A stretch of DNA of 64,000 nt from Pelomonas caseinilytica (GCF_021353235.1 NZ_JAJTWT010000013.1:1-64000), one strand, 5' to 3'; shown: positions 24,429 to 33,247, numbered from the stretch's first letter. Program-made: numbers and translations. Notes: generated from the letters alone by a model not told the origin.

Positions 24429-25168
24429 GCGGCCACCCCGAGATAGGCTTCCTGCACCACCGGCGAGGCGATGACGGTGGCCGGGTCGCCGTCGGCCACC
24501 AGCCGGCCCTGGTGCAGCACGATGATGCGGTCGGCCAGTTCGCGCACCACGTCCATCTTGTGCTCCACCAGCAGCAGGGTGTGCTTTTTCTCGGCCTTGA
24601 GGGCGCGGATCAGGTCCAGCACCACCGGCACCTCGTCCACGCTCATGCCCGCCGTCGGCTCGTCGAAGAGATAGACCTTGGGGTCGAGGGCGATCAGCAT
24701 CGCCACCTCCAGCTTGCGCTGGTCTCCATGCGGCAGGCTGGCCGCGAAGTCGGTGGCGCGGTGGTCCAGGCGCACGCGCTGGAGGATGGCCTCGGCCTCC
24801 TGCACCAGCTCGCGGTGCGAGAGCCACACCGACAGCAGCCGCAGGCCCAGGCCGCGCCGCGCCTGCACGGCCAGGCGCACGTTCTCCAGCACCGTCAGGT
24901 GGGGGAAGAGCTGGGTCAGCTGGAAGGCGCGGCCCAGGCCGCGTCGCGTGCGCACCGGCGCAGGTTGCGCGGTGAGGTTCTCGCCGTCCAGCCAGACCTC
25001 GCCGCTGGTCGCGGGCAACTGGCCGGAGATCAGGTTGAAGTAGGTCGTCTTGCCCGCGCCGTTGGGGCCGACGATGGCCGTCAGCGTGCCGGGCTTGAAG
25101 GCGCAGCTCACGCCGTCGACGGCCACGTGGCCGCCGAAGCGGATGGTGAGGTTCTTGGTTTCGAGCAT
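24425..25168 (-). CDS. livG: ABC transporter ATP-binding protein LivG (set A)
   Basis: A 247-residue ATPase: Walker A GPNGAGKTT, GRAFQLTQLFPHLTVLENV, Walker B VYLFDEPTAGM and LLLVEHKM. The signature is LPHGDQRKLE, a LivG-type variant. The ATG at 25168 (MLETKNLTI) is chosen because the longer frame starting at 25204 begins inside CACAGAG repeat copy 3. It is coupled to livF by a 4-bp overlap. Confidence 0.92.
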   Translation of the reverse strand: MLETKNLTIRFGGHVAVDGVSCAFKPGTLTAIVGPNGAGKTTYFNLISGQLPATSGEVWLDGENLTAQPAPVRTRRGLGRAFQLTQLFPHLTVLENVRLAVQARRGLGLRLLSVWLSHRELVQEAEAILQRVRLDHRATDFAASLPHGDQRKLEVAMLIALDPKVYLFDEPTAGMSVDEVPVVLDLIRALKAEKKHTLLLVEHKMDVVRELADRIIVLHQGRLVADGDPATVIASPVVQEAYLGVAA

Positions 25169-25193
25169 CGGGCGTTGTCGGGCGAGGCCCAGG

Positions 25194-25285
25194 AACACAG
25201 CCACAGAGACACAGAGGCACAGAGAAATCGGGTTCTCTCGCCAGCTGTGCAGTCTCTCTGTGCCTCTGTGTCTCTGTGGCTGTCT
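25194..25285. repeat. CACAGAG hairpin repeat, copy 3
   Basis: Left arm from 25194 (AACACAGCCACAGAGACACA) and right arm ending near 25285 (TCTCTGTGGCTGTC) form a long stem with a somewhat larger loop than copy 1. It lies between the set A binding-protein stop (about 22 bp away) and the livG start (25 bp away), the same kind of position as copies 1 and 2. Confidence 0.88.
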
Positions 25286-25306
25286 CGATTGGGCGGTCGA
25301 GCGGCG

Positions 25307-26521
25307 TCAGCGCTTGTTGCGGATGGGCACCGCCATCTCTTCCGGCTTGATCTCCCGCACCAGCTCCGGCACGCCCCAGGGGAAGGCCGGGTCCACCTTG
25401 ATGCGGAAGTGGTACATCGACTGCATCGCCTGGTGGTCCTCCGGGCGGAAGGTCATCTTGCCCTTGGGCGTCTCGAAGCTCATGCCCTCCATGGTCTTGA
25501 TGAGCTTGTTCGTCGCCGTGTCGCCGCCGGTCTTCTTCAGCGCCTCCACCAGCGCGATGGCGGCGCTCATGCCGCCCGCCGTGAAGAAGTCGGGCGGCGC
25601 CTTGAACTGCTTGTAGTGGTTGGACACCAGCCACTCGTTGACCGGGTTCTTGGGGATGCCGAAGTAGTAGTAGGTCGCGCCTTCCATGCCGGGGAACTGC
25701 TTGTAGGCCGTCATGGCCGGCAGGATGTTGCCGCCCGAGCCCACGGCGATGCCGTAGCGCTTTTGCAGGTCCAGCGCGGCGAGCGCGGGGAAGGGTGTCG
25801 TCGCCCCCGCCCACACCACGGCGATGACCTTGGGACCGGGCTTGTCCTTGAGGGAATCGACGAGGCGCTGGATGCCGGCGGTGAAGTCGGTCGTCGCCGT
25901 CGGCAGGTACTCCTCGTGGACGATCCGGGCCTTCTTGAGCGCTTCCTTGTAGGCCTTCACGGCGTCGCGCCCGAAGGCGTAGTCCTGGGCCAGGATGCCG
26001 ATGTTCAGGCCGGCGATGTCGGAGGCCACGGCGTTGCCGATGGCGTCCTGGCTGGAGTTGCGGCCGGTGCGGAAGATGTACTTGTTCCACTTGTCGCCGG
26101 TGATGGAGTCGGCCACGGCCGGCTCCACCAGCAGGATCTTCTTGTACTCCTCGGCCACCGGCAGCATGGCCAGGGCCACGCCGGAGGAGGTCGGCCCCAC
26201 GGCGATGTCGGCCTTGTCGTCACCATAGGCCGCGGCCAGCAGGCTCTTGCCCACGTCGGGCTTGCCCTGGTCGTCCTTCTCGATGACGACGAGCTTCTTG
26301 CCGGCCACCGTCATGGTGCCGCCGGTGGCGTAGTCCAGGCCCATCATGAAGCCGACCGCCGTCTGCTTGCCGTAGGCCTCCAGGGCGCCGGTCTTGCTGT
26401 AGATGTGGGCGATGCGGATCTCGTTGCTGGCCGCCATGGCCAGGCCCGGGGTGGCCAGCGCGGCGGCGGCGAGCAGCAGGCGGCGCGTGAGTTGGCGCGA
26501 GGAGCGCAGGTTGGGGCGCAT
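25307..26521 (-). CDS. ABC transporter substrate-binding protein, LivK-type (set A)
   Basis: A 404-residue Peripla_BP_6 receptor. The start at 26521 has the ribosome site AGGAGACAAGCCC. The signal peptide is long and arginine-rich (RQLTRRLLLAAAALATPGLAMAA). The mature part shows IRIAHIYSKTGALEAYG, ADIAVGPTSSGVALAML and LAQDYAFGRDAV. It heads importer set A and is preceded by a sigma-54-type promoter (26581-26595), directly downstream of a sigma-54 activator gene. The ligand is unknown; receptors of this branch are often found with aromatic-acid catabolism genes. Confidence 0.92.
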   Translation of the reverse strand: MRPNLRSSRQLTRRLLLAAAALATPGLAMAASNEIRIAHIYSKTGALEAYGKQTAVGFMMGLDYATGGTMTVAGKKLVVIEKDDQGKPDVGKSLLAAAYGDDKADIAVGPTSSGVALAMLPVAEEYKKILLVEPAVADSITGDKWNKYIFRTGRNSSQDAIGNAVASDIAGLNIGILAQDYAFGRDAVKAYKEALKKARIVHEEYLPTATTDFTAGIQRLVDSLKDKPGPKVIAVVWAGATTPFPALAALDLQKRYGIAVGSGGNILPAMTAYKQFPGMEGATYYYFGIPKNPVNEWLVSNHYKQFKAPPDFFTAGGMSAAIALVEALKKTGGDTATNKLIKTMEGMSFETPKGKMTFRPEDHQAMQSMYHFRIKVDPAFPWGVPELVREIKPEEMAVPIRNKR

Positions 26522-26580
26522 GGGCTTGTCTCCTGGATTCGTCGTGTCTGCTCTGTCGGCAGACGGTGTCTTCCCTTTTC

Positions 26581-26595
26581 GCAAGGCCCGTGCCC
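26581..26595 (-). promoter_or_regulatory. Sigma-54 promoter of the set A binding-protein gene
   Basis: On the minus strand the sequence is GGGCACGGGCCTTGC, matching the -24/-12 consensus TGGCACG-N4-TTGC at all core positions except the first T. The predicted start, about 12 bp further down, would give a leader of roughly 48 nt before the ATG at 26521. A sigma-54 activator gene lies immediately upstream. Confidence 0.75.
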
Positions 26596-26678
26596 GGCCG
26601 GGAAGTGGCGCCGGAGGCGGTTTTCGTCCGGGTTGTCCCGAGGTTTTGCGTGACTTCCGCGCTGGAGAGTGTCCGAAA

Positions 26679-26695
26679 TTCAGGCGCCGCCTGAA
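26679..26695. promoter_or_regulatory. Perfect palindrome over the activator stop codon
   Basis: TTCAGGC-GCC-GCCTGAA is a perfect 7-bp-arm inverted repeat that includes the stop codon of the sigma-54 activator. It lies 84 bp upstream of the -24 box of the promoter at 26581-26595, a normal distance for an enhancer site of a Fis-type activator. It could also act as a hairpin ending the activator mRNA. Confidence 0.4.
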
Positions 26696-28194
26696 ACCTG
26701 GACTTTGGCTTCGAGTTCCGGCCAGCGCGCCAGCCGCTCGTACAAGGAGGCACGCGAGATCTGCAGCAGCCGGGCCGCCGCCATGCGGTTGCCGCCGGTG
26801 GCCTGCAAGGCGCGGGCGATGGCGTCGCGCTCCAGGGCTTCGATGAGTTCCGGCAGCGGGGCCACGGCCTGGGCGGGGGTGATGGCGGGGGCGGCCGGTG
26901 CCGGCGTGGCCGGCGCGGCCGTCGTCGTGGCCGTCGGCAGGCCGGCGCCGCCCTCGAAATGCTGGGCCGTCAGCTGCATGTCGTCGCTCATCAGGCTGAC
27001 CTGCTCCAGCGTATTGCGCAGTTCGCGGATGTTGCCCGGCCAGGGCTGGCGCATCAGCCATTCGATGGCGTCGGGGCTCAGCAGCTTCTGCGGCATGCCG
27101 CTGCGCCGGGCGATGTCCTCGCCCAGGGCCTCGGCCAGGGCCTCGATGTCTTCCAGCCGCTCGCGCAGGGCGGGCACGCGGATGGGCAGCACGTTGAGGC
27201 GGTAGTAGAGGTCGGCGCGGAAGCTGCCGGCGGCCACCATGGCGGCGAGGTCGCGGCTGGTGGCCGCGATCACGCGCACGTCCACGCGCAGCACCGTGTT
27301 GCTGCCCAGCGGCTCCACCTCCTGCTCCTGCAGCACGCGCAGCAGCTTGCTCTGCAGGGCCAGCGGCATGTCGCCGATCTCGTCGAGGAAGAGGGTGCCG
27401 CCGTCGGCCAGCTTGAACTTGCCGTCGCGGCCCTTGCGGTCGGCGCCCGTGTAGGCGCCGGGCGAGACGCCGAAGAACTCGGCCTCCAGCAGCGTTTCCG
27501 GGACTGCCGCGATGTTCACGCTGACCAGCGGCCGGTGCGCCCGCCGCGAGGCGGAATGGATGGCATGGGCCAGCAGCTCCTTGCCCGTGCCGGTCTCGCC
27601 GAGCAGCAGCACGGTCGAATCGGTCTGCGCCACGCGGCGCGCCTGGCGCTTCACCTCCAGCGCCGCAGGGCTGGCGCCGATGAAGCTGGCGATGGTGTAC
27701 TTGGGCCGGCGCTGGGCGGCGAGCTGGCGCCGCGTGTCCTCCAGCTCCTGCTGCAGCCGCGCGAATTTCTGGATCAGCGGCTGCATGGTGGTCTCGGGGT
27801 GGTCCAGCAGCACCAGGCCCAGCGCGCCGATGACCTCGCCGGCGTCGTTGCGCAGCGGCAGCCGGCTGACGAGGAAGGTGCCGGCCTTGTTGGTCAGCAG
27901 GTCCACCAGCACCGGCTTGCCGCTTTCCAGCACCTGCAGCATCTGCGTGTTGGGGACGACGTCCTCCACAGGCCGGCCGACGAACTCGTGTTCGCCGGCG
28001 AAGCCCAGGGCGGGCAGGAAGCGCTTGTAGCCGTCGCTGATCCAGACGACGCGGTGGTCGCGGTCGATGACCATCATCCCTTCCGTCGACCGGGCCAGCA
28101 CGTCGAACATCGACTGCGCGGCCAGCCGCAGCAGCCCGTCGACGTCCTGGGGGATGTCGTTCGGGGCGGGTGTCTGGTTTTCGGACAGGGGCAT
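26680..28194 (-). CDS. Sigma-54-dependent transcriptional activator, PAS-AAA+-Fis
   Basis: A 504-residue enhancer-binding protein. An N-terminal PAS-type sensor (about 25-135) is followed by a linker helix and an AAA+ domain with Walker A GETGTGKE (199-206), the sigma-54 contact loop GAYTGA (246-251) and Walker B GTLFLDE (266-272). A Pro/Ala-rich linker leads to a Fis-type helix-turn-helix (about 456-489). The loop is normally GAFTGA; the Phe-to-Tyr form is known in some active family members. It should activate sigma-54 promoters by ATP hydrolysis. Candidate targets are the set A binding-protein promoter and the TonB receptor promoter. Confidence 0.93.
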   Translation of the reverse strand: MPLSENQTPAPNDIPQDVDGLLRLAAQSMFDVLARSTEGMMVIDRDHRVVWISDGYKRFLPALGFAGEHEFVGRPVEDVVPNTQMLQVLESGKPVLVDLLTNKAGTFLVSRLPLRNDAGEVIGALGLVLLDHPETTMQPLIQKFARLQQELEDTRRQLAAQRRPKYTIASFIGASPAALEVKRQARRVAQTDSTVLLLGETGTGKELLAHAIHSASRRAHRPLVSVNIAAVPETLLEAEFFGVSPGAYTGADRKGRDGKFKLADGGTLFLDEIGDMPLALQSKLLRVLQEQEVEPLGSNTVLRVDVRVIAATSRDLAAMVAAGSFRADLYYRLNVLPIRVPALRERLEDIEALAEALGEDIARRSGMPQKLLSPDAIEWLMRQPWPGNIRELRNTLEQVSLMSDDMQLTAQHFEGGAGLPTATTTAAPATPAPAAPAITPAQAVAPLPELIEALERDAIARALQATGGNRMAAARLLQISRASLYERLARWPELEAKVQVSGGA

Positions 28195-28280
28195 GGCCGG
28201 CGCAATGTACCGCGCCAAGCGAACCGCCGGACCAGGGTATTCGGGCCGAGCGCTGGGCCGCTCCCGAGCCGGCCCGCCTG

Positions 28281-28440
28281 GGCGATGTGCTTGCGGCCCG
28301 ATGCCGCAAGCATCGCCGTCCCCCCGGGGGCCGAGGCCGGACACGGCAAGTCCAGTGGACTTGTCGTGACTGCCGAGGGGCAGCCGCTCTGTCGGCTGCG
28401 CGGTCTGCAAGACCGACCGGTCGCGCCCGTGTTCAGCGGG
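28281..28440. repeat. Tandem hairpins between TonB receptor and activator genes
   Basis: The 266-bp gap contains several hairpins in a row: TGCTTGCGGC-CCGAT-GCCGCAAGCA (perfect 10-bp stem near 28288-28312), CACGGCAAGTCCA paired with TGGACTTGTCGTG (28342-28368, 12 of 13), GGCAGCCG with CGGCTGC (near 28380-28400), and GGTC/GACC near 28410. They lie just after the TonB receptor stop on the minus strand. No T-rich tail is seen, so rho-independent termination is doubtful. No gene is seen in the gap. Confidence 0.6.
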
Positions 28441-28460
28441 GCGCGATTGGGCGAGGGGCC

Positions 28461-30656
28461 TCAAAACTTGTAGGTCCCGCCGATGGTGAACGTGCGCGGC
28501 GGGCCGTAGAAGGCATCCAGCACACCGAGGGCGGCGATGTTGTAGCCATCGGTCTTGTAGGCCTTGTTCGTCAGGTTGCTGCCTTGCAGGAAGAAGCTCA
28601 GGCGCGCGTCCTTCTCCCAGATGAGGCCCGCGTTGACGAGGGTGTAGGCGTCCTGGGCCAGGGACTCGGCCAGGTCCGTCGTCGGATAGACCTTGGTGCG
28701 ATAGGTCAGGCCCAGGCGCGAGCGCAGCAGGCCCACGGGCATGGGGGCGGTGTTCTCGATGTTGAGGCCGGCCTGGAACTTGGGCGTGTTGGTGAACTTC
28801 TTCTGGTCGGCCACGTTGACGCCGCGGTCGATGTACTCGTCGTACTTGGCATGCAGTGCGGCCAGGTTGCCGCTCAGGCGCCAGGCGGTCGTCGGCGTCC
28901 ACAGGAACTCCACCTCGGCGCCCTGCATCGTGGCCTTGCCGGCGTTGGTGAAGTCGCCGAAGAAGTTGGGCTTGCCGGCGGCGTCGATGTAGGAGGTGAA
29001 GACCGACAGCTGCACGTTCTTGTACTTGTTGTGGAAGACGGCGGTGTTGAGCTCGAGCCGCCCGCCGTCCAGCACCATCTTGGCACCCACTTCCAGCGAG
29101 TCCAGCTTCTCGTCCTCGAAGGGCTTGGACGATGCCGGCACGGCCAGGGTGTTGGCGCGGATGTTGTAGCCGCCGCTCTTGAAGCCGCGCGAGGCCGTCG
29201 TGTAGAGCTTGACGGCGTTGCTGGCCTTGTATTCCAGCGACAGGCGCGGCGAGGTGTTGGTCACCGAGCGGCTCTTGTCGAAGTTGGCGGGCACGGCGAT
29301 GGGGTTGCCGCTGAAGCTGTCGTTGGAGAAGGCCTGGTTGAGCACGACGGCGCGCTTGTCCTCGCTGGTGTAGCGCAGGCCGGTGCTGACGCTGAACTGC
29401 GGCGTCAGGCGCCAGCTCCAGTCGCCGAAGACGGCCTTGCCCTTGGTGTAGACCATGCCGTTGGTCGTGCCGAAGCTGAGGTTGAAGAAGTTGTTGCGCA
29501 CCGTGCCGCCGGCGCGGCCGTCGAAGTAGTACAGGCCGACGACGCCGGAGCTGTTCTGGCCCTCGTAGGCGGCCTGCAGCTCGTGGCTCTGGGAGCTGTC
29601 GTGGTACTCGGCGCGCACGTCGGCGATCTTGTTGGGCAGGCCGTCGAAGTCGATGGCCGTGTTGGTGTCGGAGGCGCGGTGGGCCAGGATGTATTTCAGG
29701 CTCCATGCCTCGCTGACGCCCCAGTTCAGCGTCAGGGACTCGCCCTCGCTGTTGGTGGAGTTGGCGTTGGGCATGCCGCTGGCGATGTCGTAGCGGTTGG
29801 TACCGGGGGGCGTCTTGGCCGGGTCGAAGGCGCTCACCGCCAGGCGCTGGAAGCCGCGCATGTGCGAGCTGTCGCGGGTGCGGTCCACCGAGACCTGGGC
29901 ATTGAAGGTCGAGCCGGTCGGGAACCAGCCGGCCGACAGGCGGCCACTGGTGGTGTTCTGGTCGGACACGGGGCTGCCGTCCGTCAGGTTGTGGCCGTAG
30001 CCGTCACGGTTCAGGCTGGCGCCGGCCAGGCGAAAGCGCACCTGGCCGTCGTCGACGGCCGTGCCCACGCCGCCCTTGGCCGTCACCTGGCCGTAGTTGC
30101 CGACGGCCAGCGTCACCGAGCCCTCGGTCCGCTGCGGCAGGGGCTTGGAGACGTACTTGACCGCGCCGCCGATGGTGTTCTTGCCGTAGAGCGTGCCCTG
30201 CGGCCCGCGCAGCACCTCCACGCGCTGCACGTCGTAGACGTCCAGCAGGGCGCCCTGCGGCCGGGCGATGTAGACGTCGTCGAAATAGATGCCGACGCCC
30301 GGGTCCACGCCCCACAGCGGGTCGGCCTGGCCGACGCCGCGGATGAAGGTGGTGATGGTGGTGTTGCTGCCGCGCGCGGCGTAGATGGTCAGGTTGGGCA
30401 CCTGGCCCTGCAGGTCACCCAGGTCCTTGATGGCCAGCTTGTCGAGCTGCTCGGCCGTCAGCGCGGTGACGGCCACGGGCACGTCCTGCAGCGACTCCTC
30501 GCGCTTGCGGGCCGTGACCTTGACGGTCTCCAGCGTCGCCACCGCCGGCTCGGCCGCGGGCGCGGTCTGGGCCCAGCCGGGCGCGGCGGCACTGGCGCCG
30601 AGGGCGGCGAGGATGGCGAAATGCAGCGGCGAACGCGCCGGATGGCGTCGGGGCAT
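28461..30656 (-). CDS. TonB-dependent outer-membrane receptor
   Basis: A 731-residue outer-membrane transporter. The start at 30656 has AGGAGACAAGCC before it. A signal peptide of about 30 residues ends in PGWAQ, a TonB-box-like ETVKVTARK follows, then a plug domain (LQDVPVAVTAL...FIRGVGQ...VEVLRGPQGTLYGKNTIGGAV). The barrel ends in FTIGGTYKF with the terminal Phe. The plug resembles the large group annotated as iron-complex receptors, many of which actually import other ligands. The flanking sigma-54 activator and ABC importers suggest it provides outer-membrane uptake for the same compound. Confidence 0.9.
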   Translation of the reverse strand: MPRRHPARSPLHFAILAALGASAAAPGWAQTAPAAEPAVATLETVKVTARKREESLQDVPVAVTALTAEQLDKLAIKDLGDLQGQVPNLTIYAARGSNTTITTFIRGVGQADPLWGVDPGVGIYFDDVYIARPQGALLDVYDVQRVEVLRGPQGTLYGKNTIGGAVKYVSKPLPQRTEGSVTLAVGNYGQVTAKGGVGTAVDDGQVRFRLAGASLNRDGYGHNLTDGSPVSDQNTTSGRLSAGWFPTGSTFNAQVSVDRTRDSSHMRGFQRLAVSAFDPAKTPPGTNRYDIASGMPNANSTNSEGESLTLNWGVSEAWSLKYILAHRASDTNTAIDFDGLPNKIADVRAEYHDSSQSHELQAAYEGQNSSGVVGLYYFDGRAGGTVRNNFFNLSFGTTNGMVYTKGKAVFGDWSWRLTPQFSVSTGLRYTSEDKRAVVLNQAFSNDSFSGNPIAVPANFDKSRSVTNTSPRLSLEYKASNAVKLYTTASRGFKSGGYNIRANTLAVPASSKPFEDEKLDSLEVGAKMVLDGGRLELNTAVFHNKYKNVQLSVFTSYIDAAGKPNFFGDFTNAGKATMQGAEVEFLWTPTTAWRLSGNLAALHAKYDEYIDRGVNVADQKKFTNTPKFQAGLNIENTAPMPVGLLRSRLGLTYRTKVYPTTDLAESLAQDAYTLVNAGLIWEKDARLSFFLQGSNLTNKAYKTDGYNIAALGVLDAFYGPPRTFTIGGTYKF

Positions 30657-30706
30657 GGCTTGTCTCCTGGTTGTGTGTGTGTCTGTGGAATGCCAGGCGC
30701 CAAGGC

Positions 30707-30721
30707 GCAAGAGGCATGCCC
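30707..30721 (-). promoter_or_regulatory. Sigma-54-like promoter of the TonB receptor gene
   Basis: On the minus strand GGGCATGCCTCTTGC has the GG and GC doublets at -24/-12 spacing, with T for C in the GGCAC core. The predicted leader before the ATG at 30656 is about 39 nt. The leader ends with CCAGGAGACAAGCC, identical to the leader of the set A binding-protein gene, which supports shared control. Confidence 0.55.
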
Positions 30722-30829
30722 GCGCCACCCTGGGGCGAGTCCCGTGCAAACCCTTGCGGGTTGACCCGCGTTTTCGCCGTCCGGCAGCCCGCGGCTGTCT
30801 GGATTCCAGTCATCGACCCCGGTGCGGGC

Positions 30830-30846
30830 TGTCCATATCGTGGACA
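30830..30846. promoter_or_regulatory. Inverted repeat in the TonB receptor / MBL divergent region
   Basis: TGTCCA-TATCG-TGGACA is a perfect 6-bp-arm palindrome with a 5-bp centre. It is 109 bp upstream of the sigma-54-like promoter of the TonB receptor gene and 77 bp upstream of the MBL hydrolase ATG. It could be the enhancer site of the sigma-54 activator or an operator for another regulator controlling both genes. Confidence 0.5.
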
Positions 30847-30922
30847 ACGCCCTGGGGGCTGCAAGGGTGCAAGGCCGCCGCTATCCTGCGCGCCGATCCC
30901 ACCACCTTCCCGGAGACCCACG

Positions 30923-31864
30923 ATGCTCAAACGCCTGCTTCCCGCTGCCCTCGCCCTTGGCTTCAGCGCCACGACGGCCCTTGCGGCCGGCCCGCTGCTC
31001 AAGGGCCAGGCGCCGGGCTGGTACCGCCTGCAGCTTGGCGATTTCGAGGTCACGGCCCTGAACGACGGCACCCTGGACCTGCCCGTCGACCAGCTGCTGC
31101 AGCAACCCAAGCCCGACACTGTCCGCGCCCTGCAGCATGCCTACCTCGGCGTGCCGCTGGAGACCTCGGTCAACGCCTTCCTCATCAACACCGGCACCAA
31201 GCTCGTGCTGGTGGACACCGGCGCCGCCGGCCTCTTCGGCCCGACCCTGGGCAAGCTGCTGGCCAACCTGAAGGCCGCCGGCTACAGCCCCGAGCAGGTC
31301 GACGAGATCGTCATCACCCACATGCACGGCGACCACATCGGCGGCACCGCCGCCGACGGCAAGCCCAACTTCCCCAACGCCACGCTGCGCCTGGACAAGA
31401 AGGACGCCGACTTCTGGCTCTCGCCCGAGCAGATCGCCAAGGGCGGCGACGGCGCCAAGGCCATCGCCGCCAACGTCAAGGCCTATGCCGACGCCGGCCG
31501 CTTCAAACCCTTCGAGGGCAGCCCGGCGGGCGTGGAGATCGTGCCTGGCGTGAAGGCCTTCCCGGCCTATGGCCACACGCCCGGCCACAGCAACTACGTG
31601 GCCGAGAGCAAGGGCCAGAAGATCATGTTCTGGGGCGACCTGATGCACGTCGCCGCGGTGCAGTTCCCCAAGCCCTCGGTCACCATCAACTTCGACTCCG
31701 ACCCCAAGGCCGCCGCCCCGGCCCGCGAGAAGGCCTATGCCGCCGCGGCCAAGGAGGGCTACTACGTCGGCGTCGCCCACGTCAGCTTCCCCGGCATCGG
31801 GCGGCTGCGCGCCGACGGCAAGGGCTACGACTGGCTGCCGGTCAATTACTCGGCGAACCGCTGA
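30923..31864 (+). CDS. Secreted MBL-fold metallo-hydrolase
   Basis: A 313-residue metallo-beta-lactamase-fold hydrolase exported by a Sec signal peptide (MLKRLLPAALALGFSATTALAA). The metal-binding motif is THMHGDHIGG, with further ligands in AYGHTPGHSNY and FWGDLMH and a late His in GVAHVSFPGIG, a complete two-metal set. This subgroup is widespread in Burkholderiales and not a classic antibiotic-hydrolysing lactamase; lactonase-like activity is possible but unproven. Divergent from the TonB receptor gene; the 3' end overlaps the convergent ygjV-like gene by 23 bp. Confidence 0.88.
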   Translation: MLKRLLPAALALGFSATTALAAGPLLKGQAPGWYRLQLGDFEVTALNDGTLDLPVDQLLQQPKPDTVRALQHAYLGVPLETSVNAFLINTGTKLVLVDTGAAGLFGPTLGKLLANLKAAGYSPEQVDEIVITHMHGDHIGGTAADGKPNFPNATLRLDKKDADFWLSPEQIAKGGDGAKAIAANVKAYADAGRFKPFEGSPAGVEIVPGVKAFPAYGHTPGHSNYVAESKGQKIMFWGDLMHVAAVQFPKPSVTINFDSDPKAAAPAREKAYAAAAKEGYYVGVAHVSFPGIGRLRADGKGYDWLPVNYSANR

Positions 31865-32375
31865 CGCCGCCGCGGCGGCCGTCGCGCGCCAGGCGCGCGA
31901 TGGTCGCCAGGTTCACCGCGGCCACCACCAGCTCCAGCGCCGTGCCGCCGACGGAGCCGGCGATCAGGTTGTTGGCGATCCACAGCCCCGTGCCGCCCAG
32001 CATCACCAGGCGCATGGGAATGCCCTGCAGCGTGAAGAGGGCCACCGTCCCCAGGCAGGAGGCGGCCAGCGGCAGCCAGTCGCTCGGCCGCGTGGCGATG
32101 GCCAGGCCGAAGCCGACGTTGGCCGCGACGACCGCCACCGCCACCCAGCGCGAACGCGTGCGCAGCGACAGCACCGAGCGCAGCGTCGACAGCAGCGAGC
32201 TCGCCACCGCCGTGGGATTGCCCAGCAGCGCGAAGTGCAGCACGTAGGCGATGCACTCGCCGGTCATGAAGAGCTTGAAGCGCCGGTCGTCGGTCTGCAG
32301 GAAGCAGCCGACGCCGAGCACGAAGGCGGCGTAGCCGACGATCTGGGCGGGCGAGAACCAGTCGGGAGCGGGCAT
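31842..32375 (-). CDS. YgjV family inner-membrane protein
   Basis: A 177-residue protein with about five to six membrane helices. The opening FSPAQIVGYAAFVLGVGCFLQTDDRRFKLFMTGE matches the YgjV/Imp-YgjV family, whose function is unknown. Features of the family visible here are the short polar DDRRFK loop after the first helix and the ALLGNPTAV segment. It converges on and overlaps the MBL hydrolase gene by 23 bp. Upstream lies a 233-bp divergent gap before the PEP-CTERM gene in which I recognise no convincing promoter. Confidence 0.82.
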   Translation of the reverse strand: MPAPDWFSPAQIVGYAAFVLGVGCFLQTDDRRFKLFMTGECIAYVLHFALLGNPTAVASSLLSTLRSVLSLRTRSRWVAVAVVAANVGFGLAIATRPSDWLPLAASCLGTVALFTLQGIPMRLVMLGGTGLWIANNLIAGSVGGTALELVVAAVNLATIARLARDGRRGGVSGSPSN

Positions 32376-32608
32376 GGGGTGGGCGGCGGAAGCTGCAGCC
32401 CCCGAGAACTAGGGGGCGTTGGAGTCGGGCCCGGATTGTCCGGCCGACGCCAGGGAAGCCGCCCCGCGCAGGGGCCTTGTCCACATTCCTGGCGGTTATG
32501 CGGCCCGCTCGAATTGGCAGGGCGGCCGCGGACTAACCCGATGTCGCGTGCACAGAGGTTTGCCGACCATCCGGCCCGCCTCAGCTCCGCGACGCCGTCG
32601 CCCCTGCC

Positions 32609-33247
32609 ATGACCTCGCTCAAGAAGACGCTGTTCGCCGCCCTGGCCCTGACGGGCTTGTTGAGCGGCTTGCCGGCCCGCGCCGATCTGCTCGTCCGCGG
32701 CAACGGCACCATGGTCTACGACACCGGCGCCAACCTCACCTGGCTGCTGGATGCGGGCCTGGGCGGCCTGCGCACCCAGGCTGACGCCGCGCAGTGGGCC
32801 GCGGGCCTGGCCTTCGGCGGCTTCGACGACTGGCGGCTGCCGACCGTGGCGCCGGTCAACGGCCTGGCCCTGCAGCTCGACTACAGCGACGACGGCTCCA
32901 CCGACGTCGGCATGAACAACGCCGGCCTCAACACCGAGCTCGGCCACCTGTACTACGCGAGCCTGGGCAATACCGCGGCCGGCCTGGCCCAAACCGGCCC
33001 GTTCGCGGGCCTGGCCGACCCCGCCGACCCCGTCGGGCCCGCCTTCTGGACCGGCACGCCCACCGACGCCGGCTGGGCCCTGGCCTTCTTCATGGGCATG
33101 GGCGCCCAGGACCAGCTCGCCACCGACACCCTCGCCCAGGCCTGGGCCGTGCGCACGGGCGACGTGGCCGCCGTGCCCGAGCCCGCCAGCCTGGCCCTCG
33201 CCGTGGCCGGCCTGCTGGCCCTCGCCGTCCGTCGCCGTTCCTGCTGA
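32609..33247 (+). CDS. PEP-CTERM protein with DUF1566-like domain
   Basis: A 212-residue secreted protein. A signal peptide (MTSLKKTLFAALALTGLLSGLPARA) leads to a compact domain with MVYDTGANLTWLLDA and FDDWRLPTVAPVNGL, the DUF1566/Lcl C-terminal-like pattern. The C-terminus is a PEP-CTERM sorting signal: VPEPASLALAVAGLLALAV followed by RRRSC. It should be processed by an exosortase encoded elsewhere and released to the surface or matrix. It lies 16 bp upstream of the lysozyme-like gene, so the two are probably co-expressed. Confidence 0.9.
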   Translation: MTSLKKTLFAALALTGLLSGLPARADLLVRGNGTMVYDTGANLTWLLDAGLGGLRTQADAAQWAAGLAFGGFDDWRLPTVAPVNGLALQLDYSDDGSTDVGMNNAGLNTELGHLYYASLGNTAAGLAQTGPFAGLADPADPVGPAFWTGTPTDAGWALAFFMGMGAQDQLATDTLAQAWAVRTGDVAAVPEPASLALAVAGLLALAVRRRSC

